Positions 8,539 through 17,400 of a stretch of DNA of 64,000 bases are shown here, piece by piece. The DNA lies in contig NZ_JAFREP010000008.1 in assembly GCF_017377855.1 (NCBI RefSeq), positions 62,001-126,000 of the forward strand. Direction: 5' to 3'. The position numbers were made by a program, and so were the translations under genes. The DNA comes from Acanthopleuribacter pedis (GTDB taxonomy: Bacteria > Acidobacteriota > Holophagae > Acanthopleuribacterales > Acanthopleuribacteraceae). The notes beneath the pieces are model-generated. The model searched no databases, was not told the origin of the DNA, and was given only the letters and a program-made list of their open reading frames with translations. Every line of letters starts with the position of its first letter. The stretch's first letter is position 1.

Positions 8539-10674
8539 TTACTCTTCGATTTGGCCGACGTTGGCGACTTCACCGGAATACTGAAAGGTCCAGGTTGCGA
8601 CGCTGCCGACGCCTACTTGGGCGCGGTCCAGATCAACCCGGGCACGGGTGTCGGCTGCTTGGGGCAGGCCGTTGGCATCGTTGATTTTCATGTTGGCGGG
8701 CAAGTTGGCCAAGCCCGCGTTGTACTTGCGCAGGAAGCTGCGCAGGGAACCGGAGGCGGAGTTACCCAGAACCATGCGGACTTGGTTTTGCTCGGAAGGC
8801 GCAACCAATTGGCCGTTCAAGCGCAGCCACTCGTCGGATTTTTGGTTAACATCCAGAATAATGAATGTTTCACCGGCAACCCAGCGGGTGATGGTGACCG
8901 CGTTTTCAGCCGCAACCATCTCGATACCGGCCTCGGCACCGTTGCGTACTTTCAGTGCCACGTTGATGGGGGCGTCGCCCTCGCCAACCAAGGTTTTGCT
9001 CAAGGAGAAACCGGGAGGCAGGGAAAGGGGGAATTCACCCTCGGTGTTGCGGAAGATATCACCAGTGAAATCTGCTTTAACCGCGCCCAGACGCTGGTTG
9101 TTTTTGTCGTAGTCAAGCGCCCGAGAATTACCGCTCAGGGTCATGTTGCTACCGAAATGGGAAGCAAAAGCGCGGGCAATCACACGATCATCGGAGAAAG
9201 GAATGGGTTGGAGTTGGCCAAGGTTGATGCCGGTAGAAGCGTCTTCTTGTTCAACGCCCTCGGTTTGGCTGTCGAAAGCGATGGGGTCGAAGCCCAACGC
9301 GGACACGTCTTGAGGCGCGGGCAGGGGTTCGAGGTAGGCTTCGCGCAGGTCAACGGTGAAGGACAAATCGGAAGGCAGGTTACGCGTGCCTTTGGTGGTT
9401 TGGAACGGCAGGTTGGCGTGGCCTTGCTGGAATGCGTCTTGGGCGTCGTCCATGGAACGCGAAGCGCTCAGGCCGATGTTGAAGAACACGGGGTTGTCGT
9501 AGCTGGGGGATTCGAGTTGGCCGGTGCTAGAATTGCGCAACCAAGAGCTGGTCGCCTCGGTGATTTTAAGCCAAACCTCATGTTCACCGGCTTTCCAGCG
9601 AACCACGGAAACGGCGGTAGCGGGAGCGGCGACCGTGTAACCCTCGGGGCCGTCCAAAATGATCGGCAGGTAGATGGGGGCGTGATCGGCGCCGGGCTCG
9701 ACACGATCATCGGCCAAGGTGGCACCACGTTCCAAGCGCATGCGGATGTAGATGGGGTTCTCGGGAGAAGCTTCGGCGAATTCGTCGGCGTCAAGGTAGA
9801 ACTGAACCATGCCGGTGGTTTGGTTGTCGTTTTGGATATGGACTTCGCGAATGGTGGTGCGCAATTCGACGTCGATGTCGCCGGTCGGGGGTGGATCAAT
9901 CACGTCATCGTTAAAGGCACGCGCGATGGTGCGGTCGTCGCTAAAAGCCACGGAAGTCAACTGGCCGAGGGTGATGTCACGGAAGCTCGCGCTGCTCTCA
10001 ACGTTGCTGGTTTGGCTGTCGAACGTGATCGGGTCGAAGTTCAGCGCGGAATCTTCCAGGGGTGCGGGCCGGGGCTCGAGGTTGGAATTGCTCAGGTCAA
10101 CGTTTAACAGGGTGTCGGCAACCGCGTTGTTTTGCAGGCTGGCGGCCAAGTTGGCGCGTTGCATTTGGAACAACATTTCGTTGGTGGCTTGTGAGGTTGC
10201 GCCGTCAATGCCGATGGTGAAAGAGATAACGCGCTCGGGAGAAGGCGGTAACAGTTGGTCGCCGGAACGGATCCAGTCGTTGGAGTCGTCGGTTATCTTG
10301 ATCCAGATTTCGGGTTCGCCTTGAACCCAGCGAACGATGGATACGCCGTCTGGAGCAATGTTTACGGTGTCACCTTCTGAACCGTAGCCCAGTTCCAGGG
10401 CGGCGGGCAGGTGGATGGGGGCTTGGCCGCCGTTTTCAGAGACCAAGGTTTGGCAGAGTACCGCGCCGTGGTCCAAGCGGAGGCGCATGTAAACGGGATC
10501 GGTTTCGGAGGCTTCGGCGAATTCATTGCCGTCAACGTTGAAGTTGATGACGCCGGCGCGTTCGCACGCGCCGCGATATTGAACATCGGTGATGGTGGTG
10601 CGCAAATCAACATCGGCAAATGCACTAAGGGAACTCAAGGCAAATACAGTGGATAAAACGAGCTTACGGAACAT
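8539..10674 (-). CDS. secreted protein with three tandem repeat domains, unknown function
   Basis: The 711-residue protein starts at an ATG at 10674, preceded by GAGAGG. It has a clear signal peptide (MFRKLVLSTVFALSSLSAFA). Three homologous modules of about 200-230 residues follow. The first two start VDLRTTITDVQ and VELRTTIREVH and share EFAEAS, DPVYMRLRL or NPIYIRMRL, and VSIVRWVQGEPEIWIKITD or VSVVRWKAGEHEVWLKITE. The third keeps VTITRWVAGETFIILDV and DEWLRLNGQL. The modules are linked by SDDRxIARAF segments. No family is recognised; a beta-rich extracellular or outer-surface role is plausible. The gene is single, with its own terminator. Confidence 0.75.
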   Translation of the reverse strand: MFRKLVLSTVFALSSLSAFADVDLRTTITDVQYRGACERAGVINFNVDGNEFAEASETDPVYMRLRLDHGAVLCQTLVSENGGQAPIHLPAALELGYGSEGDTVNIAPDGVSIVRWVQGEPEIWIKITDDSNDWIRSGDQLLPPSPERVISFTIGIDGATSQATNEMLFQMQRANLAASLQNNAVADTLLNVDLSNSNLEPRPAPLEDSALNFDPITFDSQTSNVESSASFRDITLGQLTSVAFSDDRTIARAFNDDVIDPPPTGDIDVELRTTIREVHIQNDNQTTGMVQFYLDADEFAEASPENPIYIRMRLERGATLADDRVEPGADHAPIYLPIILDGPEGYTVAAPATAVSVVRWKAGEHEVWLKITEATSSWLRNSSTGQLESPSYDNPVFFNIGLSASRSMDDAQDAFQQGHANLPFQTTKGTRNLPSDLSFTVDLREAYLEPLPAPQDVSALGFDPIAFDSQTEGVEQEDASTGINLGQLQPIPFSDDRVIARAFASHFGSNMTLSGNSRALDYDKNNQRLGAVKADFTGDIFRNTEGEFPLSLPPGFSLSKTLVGEGDAPINVALKVRNGAEAGIEMVAAENAVTITRWVAGETFIILDVNQKSDEWLRLNGQLVAPSEQNQVRMVLGNSASGSLRSFLRKYNAGLANLPANMKINDANGLPQAADTRARVDLDRAQVGVGSVATWTFQYSGEVANVGQIEE

Positions 10675-10938
10675 GTGATAGTACCTCTCTATGATGGTGG
10701 TATGTGATTGAAATGCCCACACGGGGTCCTTGCGTCCCGGCAGACGTCGGTAATCAACGTGGCCGTCGGTACGATTCACGATCGCTGTGAGCTGGTAAGT
10801 TGGCGCTTAGGGGTATGGTTGGGGAGTCTAAGTGCTTTGTTTACCGTTGTCTGAGTCGAAGGTGGTCGTTGTCTGAGCGGTTGCGGAGGGTCCGGCGCCT
10901 GCCGGGACGTGGCGTGCTAAGCACCCCGTAACGCTTGA

Positions 10939-10999
10939 TGATTCAAACGCTGGGTGGTTTTCTATGATTCAAACGCTGGGTGGTTTTCTATGATTCAAA
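10939..10999. repeat. 26-bp tandem repeat, 2.3 units
   Basis: The unit TGATTCAAACGCTGGGTGG plus TTTTCTA occurs twice exactly (10939-10964 and 10965-10990), followed by TGATTCAAA. It lies upstream of the secreted repeat-protein gene, beyond its likely promoter. Confidence 0.9.
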
Positions 11000-11385
11000 A
11001 GGTAGGTTTCGTTATAGTGGTTAAACCGGAAACTTTGGGTTCAGGTTGAGAAGGACGGGGTTTTGTGAAAACAAAACCGGGTGAAACCTATCCGAGGTGA
11101 AACGACGCTTTTGGATGCTGTGGCTGACGTTTTGACGATGATGATCATCATCATGAGTGTCGGTTAATGGAACCCTTGGCGGCTTCCTGATCCGCGATGC
11201 GTTATTTCGTGTCGACCGGTGGGGCCTTGCCTCACCCGTGCTGACAAAAGCGATTCTAAGCGAGGCGTGGTTTTCCCTCAATAGAGCCAAAGTCATGTTT
11301 TTGGGTCATGACTTTTTGGGACCTCAAGCCTGTTGTTTTATGTAAGCGTCTTTAGATATTGCCCTTATGGGTGGTTGGAAAAGGG

Positions 11386-11411
11386 AAAGGCTCCCGTGTT
11401 CGGGAGCCTTT
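11386..11411 (-). terminator. rho-independent terminator of the PEGA pseudokinase gene
   Basis: AAAGGCTCCCG pairs perfectly with CGGGAGCCTTT around a four-base loop. It lies 22 bp beyond the stop codon of the gene at 11433-14525. Confidence 0.85.
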
Positions 11412-11432
11412 GTGTCATAAATTGGGTTTTTA

Positions 11433-14400
11433 CTAGCGACAGGTCGTCTTGAAGACCTTGTTTACCAGGCTGTAAGGGTTGTCGTAGTTGTCGGCAAGTA
11501 CCACAAAGTAGCTCAACTGACCCGGTGCCAAGTCCGCGTGGGCAATGGCCGTTTTCAGGGTGTTGCCGCTCACGGTAAGCGGCACCGTGCGCGTGGTCCC
11601 GCCGTTGGTGAAATGCAGCTCGGCTTTGGTGATCGGGAAGGGTGTGCCGTTGGGATATTGGAAGGTCAAATCAAGCGAGCGACGTCGGCGTAGCTTGACC
11701 CGTTTTTCCGGGGTGTGCTGCAGCGTCTCGGATGCGGTACGTTCCCGTTGGTCCATCAGCTTGACCAGGGCGGCGCGAACGCGTCGGGTCCGCGTGGCGT
11801 TTTTGTTGCCCCACTTTTCCAGGAAGGCCTGGAGGCGGTCGAAATCACCCGCGTTGAGAATGGTTTCAAAACTGGAGGAGGACAAGTGCAAGCCCTGCAT
11901 GTCGGCGAAACGTCCCTCCGCCCAGCGGACATAACGGCGACTGATTTTGTCGGTGTTGTCCAGCATGGTTTGGGCGCGGTCAATGTCACTCGAGTCAAAG
12001 GCCTGTTGGAAACGATCCTGAAACTCCATGTCCCGCAAGGCTGTTTTGGCTTTTTGGGTATTTTTCAAGGAGGGATGTTGTTCCAACACCTTTTCCAGCT
12101 GGCTGAGTTTGCCGCTGGAAATGGCGGCTTCCAGTTTGTCGTCGATGCGCAGATCCTGAATGCGTTTGTTGGCTTCCGCGGTTTTATTACTTTGCGGGAA
12201 GGCGCGCAGGAAGCGGTTGTAACCGCGAATGGAGTTGGTGCGGCGGGCGGCGGCCCAGGCTGAATCTTCGTCGGCCTTGGGATCCGGCTCGGATGATTCC
12301 AGCAAACTTTGGTCGCCGGTCCAGTTCGGGTCTTGGAACAGCAGTTGTGGATCGGTTTTGTCCGGTGAAAGTTCAAGGGTCTTGTAGCCCGCGTCCCAAC
12401 TGTAAGCGGGCAAGATTAAGGTATCGGCGTCGTAACCGGGACAGTAGACGGTGACATTGATGTCCTGGTCGCCCCAATCGTGGGGGAAGAGGAACAGGGG
12501 TTCGGTACCGATATATTCGTCATTGACCCAAACGACCGCATCTTCCGGGGATACGCTGATCACCAGGGGTTCGTCCGCGTGGTCGAAGTAGGGATCGTGG
12601 TCTTCCCAGTAACGGGCCGGCTTGCCGGGTTTCAGTTCGGGTGTTTGTTGGGCGGGTGTTTCGGCGTCAAGCGTGATGGACTGGGCTTGGAAGCCGGAGC
12701 AGAACAGGGTGACGACCAAGTCGTCCGCTTCCGTGGCATCTCTTTTGACCGTCATCGGCATGGTGCCGACAAAATTGCCGTCTATATATACGGATGCCCC
12801 GTCAAAGGCGCCGGAGAGGGTCCACTCACTTTGTGAGGCGGGTGGCGGGGTCGGCGGGGTTTCCGGTCCTTCCTCCGGCTCCGAGCCCGTGAAGAGCAGG
12901 GCAACAACCACAAGAACGAGCAGAACCACGGCCCCCGCGGCGGCGGGAATCAGCCAAGGCGGTTTGCCGCCGGACGCCGGTTTGTTCGCGGGCGGCGGCG
13001 GTGGTGCCGGTTCCTGGGTCGGGGTTGGTGTCGGGGGCGGCGGTGGTTCCGGTTGGGGGACCGGTAAGGGCTGTTCCGCGGGTTTGCTTTCCGGCATGGG
13101 CAGCGGCAAGGGTTCGGACTTGCTCGGTTGCGGCCGTTCTTCCAACTCGGGGATCTCGTCCAAACCCAGCTCGCTAAAATTCATGCGGACCGTACCCGGA
13201 ACCGGGGCTTCCGGCGGGGGTTCCGGCTGTTTCTGATCCGCCTGGAATTGATCGAAGGCGTCTTGATCAAAGACCGGCATTTTAACGGTGCTGCCAACTA
13301 CCGGTTTGTTATCCCCGGGTTGGGTGTCCTCCCACATGGTGTCGTCGATGACGTCCGGGTTGGAACTTAAGGTGCGTTGTTGGGCGCCCGGCGGGATGGT
13401 GTCGCTTAAATTGGGAAGCTCCGGTGGGTTAGGATCGGGCATCGCCGTCATTTGTACGGTTGGCGAGAGGTGGTCGTCCTCATCGAAGGCGTTGGGGTTG
13501 GTGTCCTCGAGCGGGTCCGGCTCCGATTTGACTTCCGGCTCTGGTGCCTTGCGTCCCGGTGGCGCGGTGGGCCCACCAAACAACATTTCCTTCATGTCGT
13601 CGGTGAACTCCAGTTTGACCGTGCCGGTCATGTCGGGCGGCGTGCCGGCACCGACCGGGGTCTCGGGTGCCTCAAAATGGTCAAAGGCGTCCTGGTCCCA
13701 GGCATCGAAGGCATCGTAGATATCGGCACAAAATTCATTGCCGCTTTGGAAGCGTTCGCCGGGCTCTTTGCTCAGGGCGCGTTGGAAAAAGGTTTTGAGG
13801 CGTTCCTGCTTGTCGGGAGCCAGGCCTGGCACATCTTGGATTTGGGCGTCGCTTTCGGCGATTTGGTAAATCATGGTAACGGCGCTGGTGGCGGCAAACG
13901 GGGAAGCGCCCGTCAGTACCTCGTGCGCCAAGATACCCAAGGAGAACAGGTCGGAACGCGCGTCAACCTCTTTGCCTTTGACCTTTTCGGGGCTGGCATA
14001 GGCGGGCGGCAACATGTGGTTGCCCAGTTTGGCCATTTCCTCTTCGCTAATGCGGTTGAGGGCAAAGTCGATGAGTTGGACGTCGGCTTGGTCGTTGACC
14101 AAGATTTGGCCGGGATTCAAGGCGCCGTGAATAAGGCCTTGTTGGTGGGCGTGGTCCAAAGCTTGGGCCACCTCGGCCAGGACCTTGATTTTGGCGTTGA
14201 GATCAAGCGTTCCCTCACGCAGGCGACGCGTGAGCGGCTGCCCTTCCCGGGCGACCAGGGCCATGTAGGGTTTTTTATCGGCGATGTCGATGTCGTAGAC
14301 GGCGGAAATACGCTCGTCCTTTAGGCCGGCACAGACCCGCGCCTCCTCTTTCAGGCTGGATAAAAAGGCCTGGCGAGCGGCTTGATCGGCGAAGTTAATT

Positions 14401-14525
14401 TCGATGAGTTGAAGGGCAACCAGTTGTCCGTTGACCGAGTCACGTGCGAGGTAAGAGGAGCCAATCGGCCCGTCTTCCAAGAATGCGGAAACCGTGTATT
14501 TACCGATTCTTTCAGGATGATCCAT
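11433..14525 (-). CDS. transmembrane Ser/Thr pseudokinase with PEGA domains
   Basis: The protein has about 1030 residues. A Hanks-kinase-fold domain spans residues 1-270 (RIGKYTVSAFLEDGPIGSSY). A Pro/Glu-rich linker follows (about 290-520), then a membrane helix (PWLIPAAAGAVVLLVLVVVA), two PEGA-type beta domains (GASVYIDGNFVGTMP and DAVVWVNDEYIGTEP) and a helical tail. Key kinase residues are lost: the beta3 Lys is Gln39 (VALQLIE), the HRD loop reads HGALNPGQ with Ala135 and Gln140 in place of Asp and Asn, and DFG reads DFA. I infer no or little phosphotransfer; it probably binds partners and couples them to the envelope. The ATG at 14525 is preferred over an upstream TTG. Confidence 0.85.
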   Translation of the reverse strand: MDHPERIGKYTVSAFLEDGPIGSSYLARDSVNGQLVALQLIEINFADQAARQAFLSSLKEEARVCAGLKDERISAVYDIDIADKKPYMALVAREGQPLTRRLREGTLDLNAKIKVLAEVAQALDHAHQQGLIHGALNPGQILVNDQADVQLIDFALNRISEEEMAKLGNHMLPPAYASPEKVKGKEVDARSDLFSLGILAHEVLTGASPFAATSAVTMIYQIAESDAQIQDVPGLAPDKQERLKTFFQRALSKEPGERFQSGNEFCADIYDAFDAWDQDAFDHFEAPETPVGAGTPPDMTGTVKLEFTDDMKEMLFGGPTAPPGRKAPEPEVKSEPDPLEDTNPNAFDEDDHLSPTVQMTAMPDPNPPELPNLSDTIPPGAQQRTLSSNPDVIDDTMWEDTQPGDNKPVVGSTVKMPVFDQDAFDQFQADQKQPEPPPEAPVPGTVRMNFSELGLDEIPELEERPQPSKSEPLPLPMPESKPAEQPLPVPQPEPPPPPTPTPTQEPAPPPPPANKPASGGKPPWLIPAAAGAVVLLVLVVVALLFTGSEPEEGPETPPTPPPASQSEWTLSGAFDGASVYIDGNFVGTMPMTVKRDATEADDLVVTLFCSGFQAQSITLDAETPAQQTPELKPGKPARYWEDHDPYFDHADEPLVISVSPEDAVVWVNDEYIGTEPLFLFPHDWGDQDINVTVYCPGYDADTLILPAYSWDAGYKTLELSPDKTDPQLLFQDPNWTGDQSLLESSEPDPKADEDSAWAAARRTNSIRGYNRFLRAFPQSNKTAEANKRIQDLRIDDKLEAAISSGKLSQLEKVLEQHPSLKNTQKAKTALRDMEFQDRFQQAFDSSDIDRAQTMLDNTDKISRRYVRWAEGRFADMQGLHLSSSSFETILNAGDFDRLQAFLEKWGNKNATRTRRVRAALVKLMDQRERTASETLQHTPEKRVKLRRRRSLDLTFQYPNGTPFPITKAELHFTNGGTTRTVPLTVSGNTLKTAIAHADLAPGQLSYFVVLADNYDNPYSLVNKVFKTTCR

Positions 14526-15071
14526 ATCTGTCAGCGCAACCTCACGACACAAGAATAAAGGAATTCCGTATAGACGGTCTGTACGACCAAAGCGACTTCA
14601 CAATATCGGGCCTGACACAAGGGTGACATCTAGACTAGCAAAAACTAGGCTGAGAAGCACGCACACAAATCAATCGATTGGAAGAAGAGCGCGAATGCAG
14701 GGGTCGGCGTGAACCCCGACGGTCCGTTCGGGTGACGTCCCCTTCATCAAGATAGGTGGCGTTATTGGGTACACGCGTTGCGATTCCGGCGTCAAAATAT
14801 TCGCAACAAGGGGCTTACCTATGCGCACAGCATAGCAAATATCCGCGGGCCGTGGGGCGCCGCGGTCCAAGAGAAACGGGATTTGTGGGATTCGCTCCTC
14901 TTGAGCGAATGAATCGCCCCGGAGGAGCGAAGGGATCGCCCCGGAGGAGCGAAGGGATCGCCCCGGAGGAGCGAAGGGATCGCCTGGGGAAGGCGAAGGG
15001 ATCATCCTGTTTTTGTCCGTGCTATCGCAGGATCGCCGACTTGGGGATGTCGTGGGTTCAGGGGATGCCCG
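14526..15071. other. intergenic region with 22-bp tandem repeats
   Basis: No gene is supported between the pseudokinase and FHA genes. Apart from the tandem array at 14913-15000 I see no recognised element. Open frames across the array are a by-product of the repeat. Confidence 0.6.
14913..15000. repeat. 22-bp tandem repeat, four units
   Basis: Three exact units of ATCGCCCCGGAGGAGCGAAG plus GG (starting 14913, 14935 and 14957) are followed by one variant unit (ATCGCCTGGGGAAGGCGAAG plus GG, 14979). Just upstream, TTCGCTCCTC and GAGCGAAT are inverted fragments of the same motif. Confidence 0.9.
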
Positions 15072-17072
15072 TTAGGAGGGTTCCTGGGCGCCGACCCGTT
15101 GTGAGCGCCACGCTTCCAAAAATTTCTGGCCGAAGAATTCGTGGAAATGATCCTCGGCGTAGTCGGCGTCAATGGTTCGGGCGTGGTTTTCGAATTCGCT
15201 CCACAGGCGACGGGGGTTACCGGAACCCGATTCCTTGCGCAGGGTTTCGGGATCGACGCGTCTCCAGAACTGCTCGAACCATTTGCGGAAGCTGGACTCG
15301 TAAGTCGACAGCAGGTTGACCAGGTGGAACTTGAGTTCGCCGAGTTTTTCTTCGCGACTGAGGCGGCCGGCCTCGTAGAAGTGGCGGGTTTGGTCGCCGT
15401 AATTGATGTGCACTTTGAGGATGTGTTTTGCGAAGTTGTGAACCAGGTTTTCTACCTGTTTGAGCACTTCCTCTTCCACGCCGCCGCCCTCGGCGCCTTT
15501 GGTCAAGAAGTTGCCGTGGTTCTCCGCGATGTTGCGCAGGAACCCTTCGCCAATTTCTTTTTGGGTGCCGCCGGTTTTGACCGGGAAGGCGTTTAACTCT
15601 TCTACCTCGAGTTGGCAAAGCATCAGGAAGGAACGGAAGCGGCCGATATCGGTGTTTTCGCCGGCGATGTGTTCGGTGAGGAAGGCACGTGCTTGGCGGG
15701 ACAGGGTTTTGTTGGTTTTTTTCTCAAAACCGTTGACGAGGCTGTCGTAAATGCGTGGTAACACGGACTCGAGATGGCGGTCCATGTCGATCACCCGCAG
15801 GTTGTCGACCGCGGAGGTGACCATGTCGAGGTTTTCTTTCTTAACCGAAAAAACCAGGGTTCCCTCGGGTTCCCGCAAGGCGGCCAGGAAATCTTTGGCG
15901 TGTTCTTCGCCTTCACCCAGGTGCATGAGCAAGGCGTCGACGTGGTCGATACCAATCACGCCGCCGCCGCGAATCGACGCGGCGATGCCCGAGACGTAAT
16001 CGTCAAAAACGTCTTTGCCTTCCATCGACAAAAACAGCAGTGGGTCGAACAGCAGTTTGTCTTCGACCTTAAACGCCTCAGGCAAGGCGGGTGACGAACT
16101 TTTTTCGCCGAAACAAAAACGCAACACGCTGGACTTACCACAGCCGCGGCTGCCCGAGATGGCGACAACGGTGTGCTGTTTGCAAGCGCTTTCCAGGGTG
16201 ACCCAAAACTCGAGCGGGAGTTGGAGATGGGAGGCGAAACCCACCAAGCTGGATTTTTTGCGGGGGCGGTTGACCTTGCCGGCAATTTTTTGGGAGAAAA
16301 CGGAAAAGCCCCGTTGCCAGGCGTCTTGCGTGCGTTGCCAATCGAGCATCGGGTAAATCAAACTGAACTCGTCGCTCAGCATGGTTTTCAGCAGGCGAAT
16401 CGGATCGGGGGTGCGGCTCTGCTGGACGTCGGCCATGAACTGGCGCACTTTCGGGGTGACCTGCTGGGCACGGCCTTTGACCAACTTGTGGTGAAAAATC
16501 AGGAAGTTGTTAATCCACTGGTAATCGCCGTTAAAAACTTGGTGGGAACGCACGCCCTCGGCGAGGCGTTCGATGTCCATGTCGTAACCAATGTCTTGCC
16601 AAAAGGGGGCGAGTTCGTCTTTGAAATTTTCGATTAAAGCCAAAAACAGGTGGATCGACTTGATAAAGGGATCGTCGTCGGCAATTTGTAACGCGGTGGC
16701 AAATAGCGGTTGCGGCATCCAGGAGTGGGCCAGCTCGGAAGAAACCGGCAGGGGTTCGCCCATGTTGCGAACCGGGTTGTCGGCGATGCGCATAATGGTG
16801 CTGCCGACCACGAAAAAGTCGCGAATTTCTTTGTAGACACCCGGCTCAATCCGCACCCGACCGACAAAAGAACCGTTCGACGACTTCAAATCGTTGAGGT
16901 AGGCCTTGCCTTTCTCCAGCTTCAGCAAGGCGTGGCATCCCGAAACACAAGGATCGTAGGCCAAGATCATGTCGTTAAAGGGGTCACGCCCAATACGAAT
17001 CTCCATGCCTTCCTTGAGATCGTAGGTTTTGCCTTCAAAAATGCCGGAAACAATCAAAATGGTGCGTGACAT
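15072..17072 (-). CDS. FHA-domain protein with P-loop ATPase-like core
   Basis: The protein has 666 residues. The N-terminal FHA domain (about 1-100) shows the phosphothreonine-binding elements IRIGRDPFNDM, SGCHALLKL and LNDLKSSNGSFVG. A helical region follows (100-280). A nucleotide-binding domain has Walker A GSRGCGKSS (Lys313) and a Walker B-like GGVIGIDHVDALL. The C-terminal helical part ends in FLEAWRSQRVG. It lies between a pseudokinase and a two-receiver histidine kinase, all on the minus strand. FHA proteins read Ser/Thr kinase output, so this is probably an effector of Hanks-type signalling. A link to secretion-system FHA proteins is possible but not shown. Confidence 0.8.
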   Translation of the reverse strand: MSRTILIVSGIFEGKTYDLKEGMEIRIGRDPFNDMILAYDPCVSGCHALLKLEKGKAYLNDLKSSNGSFVGRVRIEPGVYKEIRDFFVVGSTIMRIADNPVRNMGEPLPVSSELAHSWMPQPLFATALQIADDDPFIKSIHLFLALIENFKDELAPFWQDIGYDMDIERLAEGVRSHQVFNGDYQWINNFLIFHHKLVKGRAQQVTPKVRQFMADVQQSRTPDPIRLLKTMLSDEFSLIYPMLDWQRTQDAWQRGFSVFSQKIAGKVNRPRKKSSLVGFASHLQLPLEFWVTLESACKQHTVVAISGSRGCGKSSVLRFCFGEKSSSPALPEAFKVEDKLLFDPLLFLSMEGKDVFDDYVSGIAASIRGGGVIGIDHVDALLMHLGEGEEHAKDFLAALREPEGTLVFSVKKENLDMVTSAVDNLRVIDMDRHLESVLPRIYDSLVNGFEKKTNKTLSRQARAFLTEHIAGENTDIGRFRSFLMLCQLEVEELNAFPVKTGGTQKEIGEGFLRNIAENHGNFLTKGAEGGGVEEEVLKQVENLVHNFAKHILKVHINYGDQTRHFYEAGRLSREEKLGELKFHLVNLLSTYESSFRKWFEQFWRRVDPETLRKESGSGNPRRLWSEFENHARTIDADYAEDHFHEFFGQKFLEAWRSQRVGAQEPS

Positions 17073-17400
17073 TAGCAGCCTTTCTTCAGAGGTGAAAAGG
17101 ACCGGGGATTGCTGGAGACAGATGATGAATCCGCTGAGCGGAATGGATGTCTAAGAAGAATCAGTGATGCGGCGTGAGGGCCTCGGCTTACTCCGAAGGG
17201 ATTGCGCTTGAAACCGATGTTGCATGGCGGCGAAGCCTTCGTCGCGGGAGGTAACGCGCGCGGTGCTCAGAAACACAGGTTCTTGTTTGCAATGAATGTC
17301 GGAGAGAAAACGGGCCGGCCCCCAAGATTGTACCTCTTTGCGGCAACCTTGACCAGTTTCGTGCGGCGATTTTTCGCGGGAAATCAGTGACAGACGCGGA
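17073..17400. other. intergenic, nothing recognised
   Basis: The 328 bp between the histidine kinase and FHA genes contain no gene, repeat or clear regulatory element that I can identify. Confidence 0.5.

Larger units (their letters stand above)
10675..11432. other. intergenic region with tandem repeat and terminator
   Basis: No gene is supported. The region contains a 26 bp tandem repeat at 10939-10999, a (GAT)n/(CAT)n-like palindromic patch near 11136-11157, and the terminator of the kinase-like gene at 11386-11411. A plus-strand frame at 11157-11345 has no family resemblance. Confidence 0.6.

Noticed and set aside
8530-10107. 525-codon plus-strand gene opposite the secreted repeat protein
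   Set aside because: It is an antisense shadow: the minus strand has signal peptide, internal repeats, ribosome site and terminator.
11157-11345. Small plus-strand gene
   Set aside because: No ribosome site, no family resemblance and it overlaps low-information intergenic sequence.
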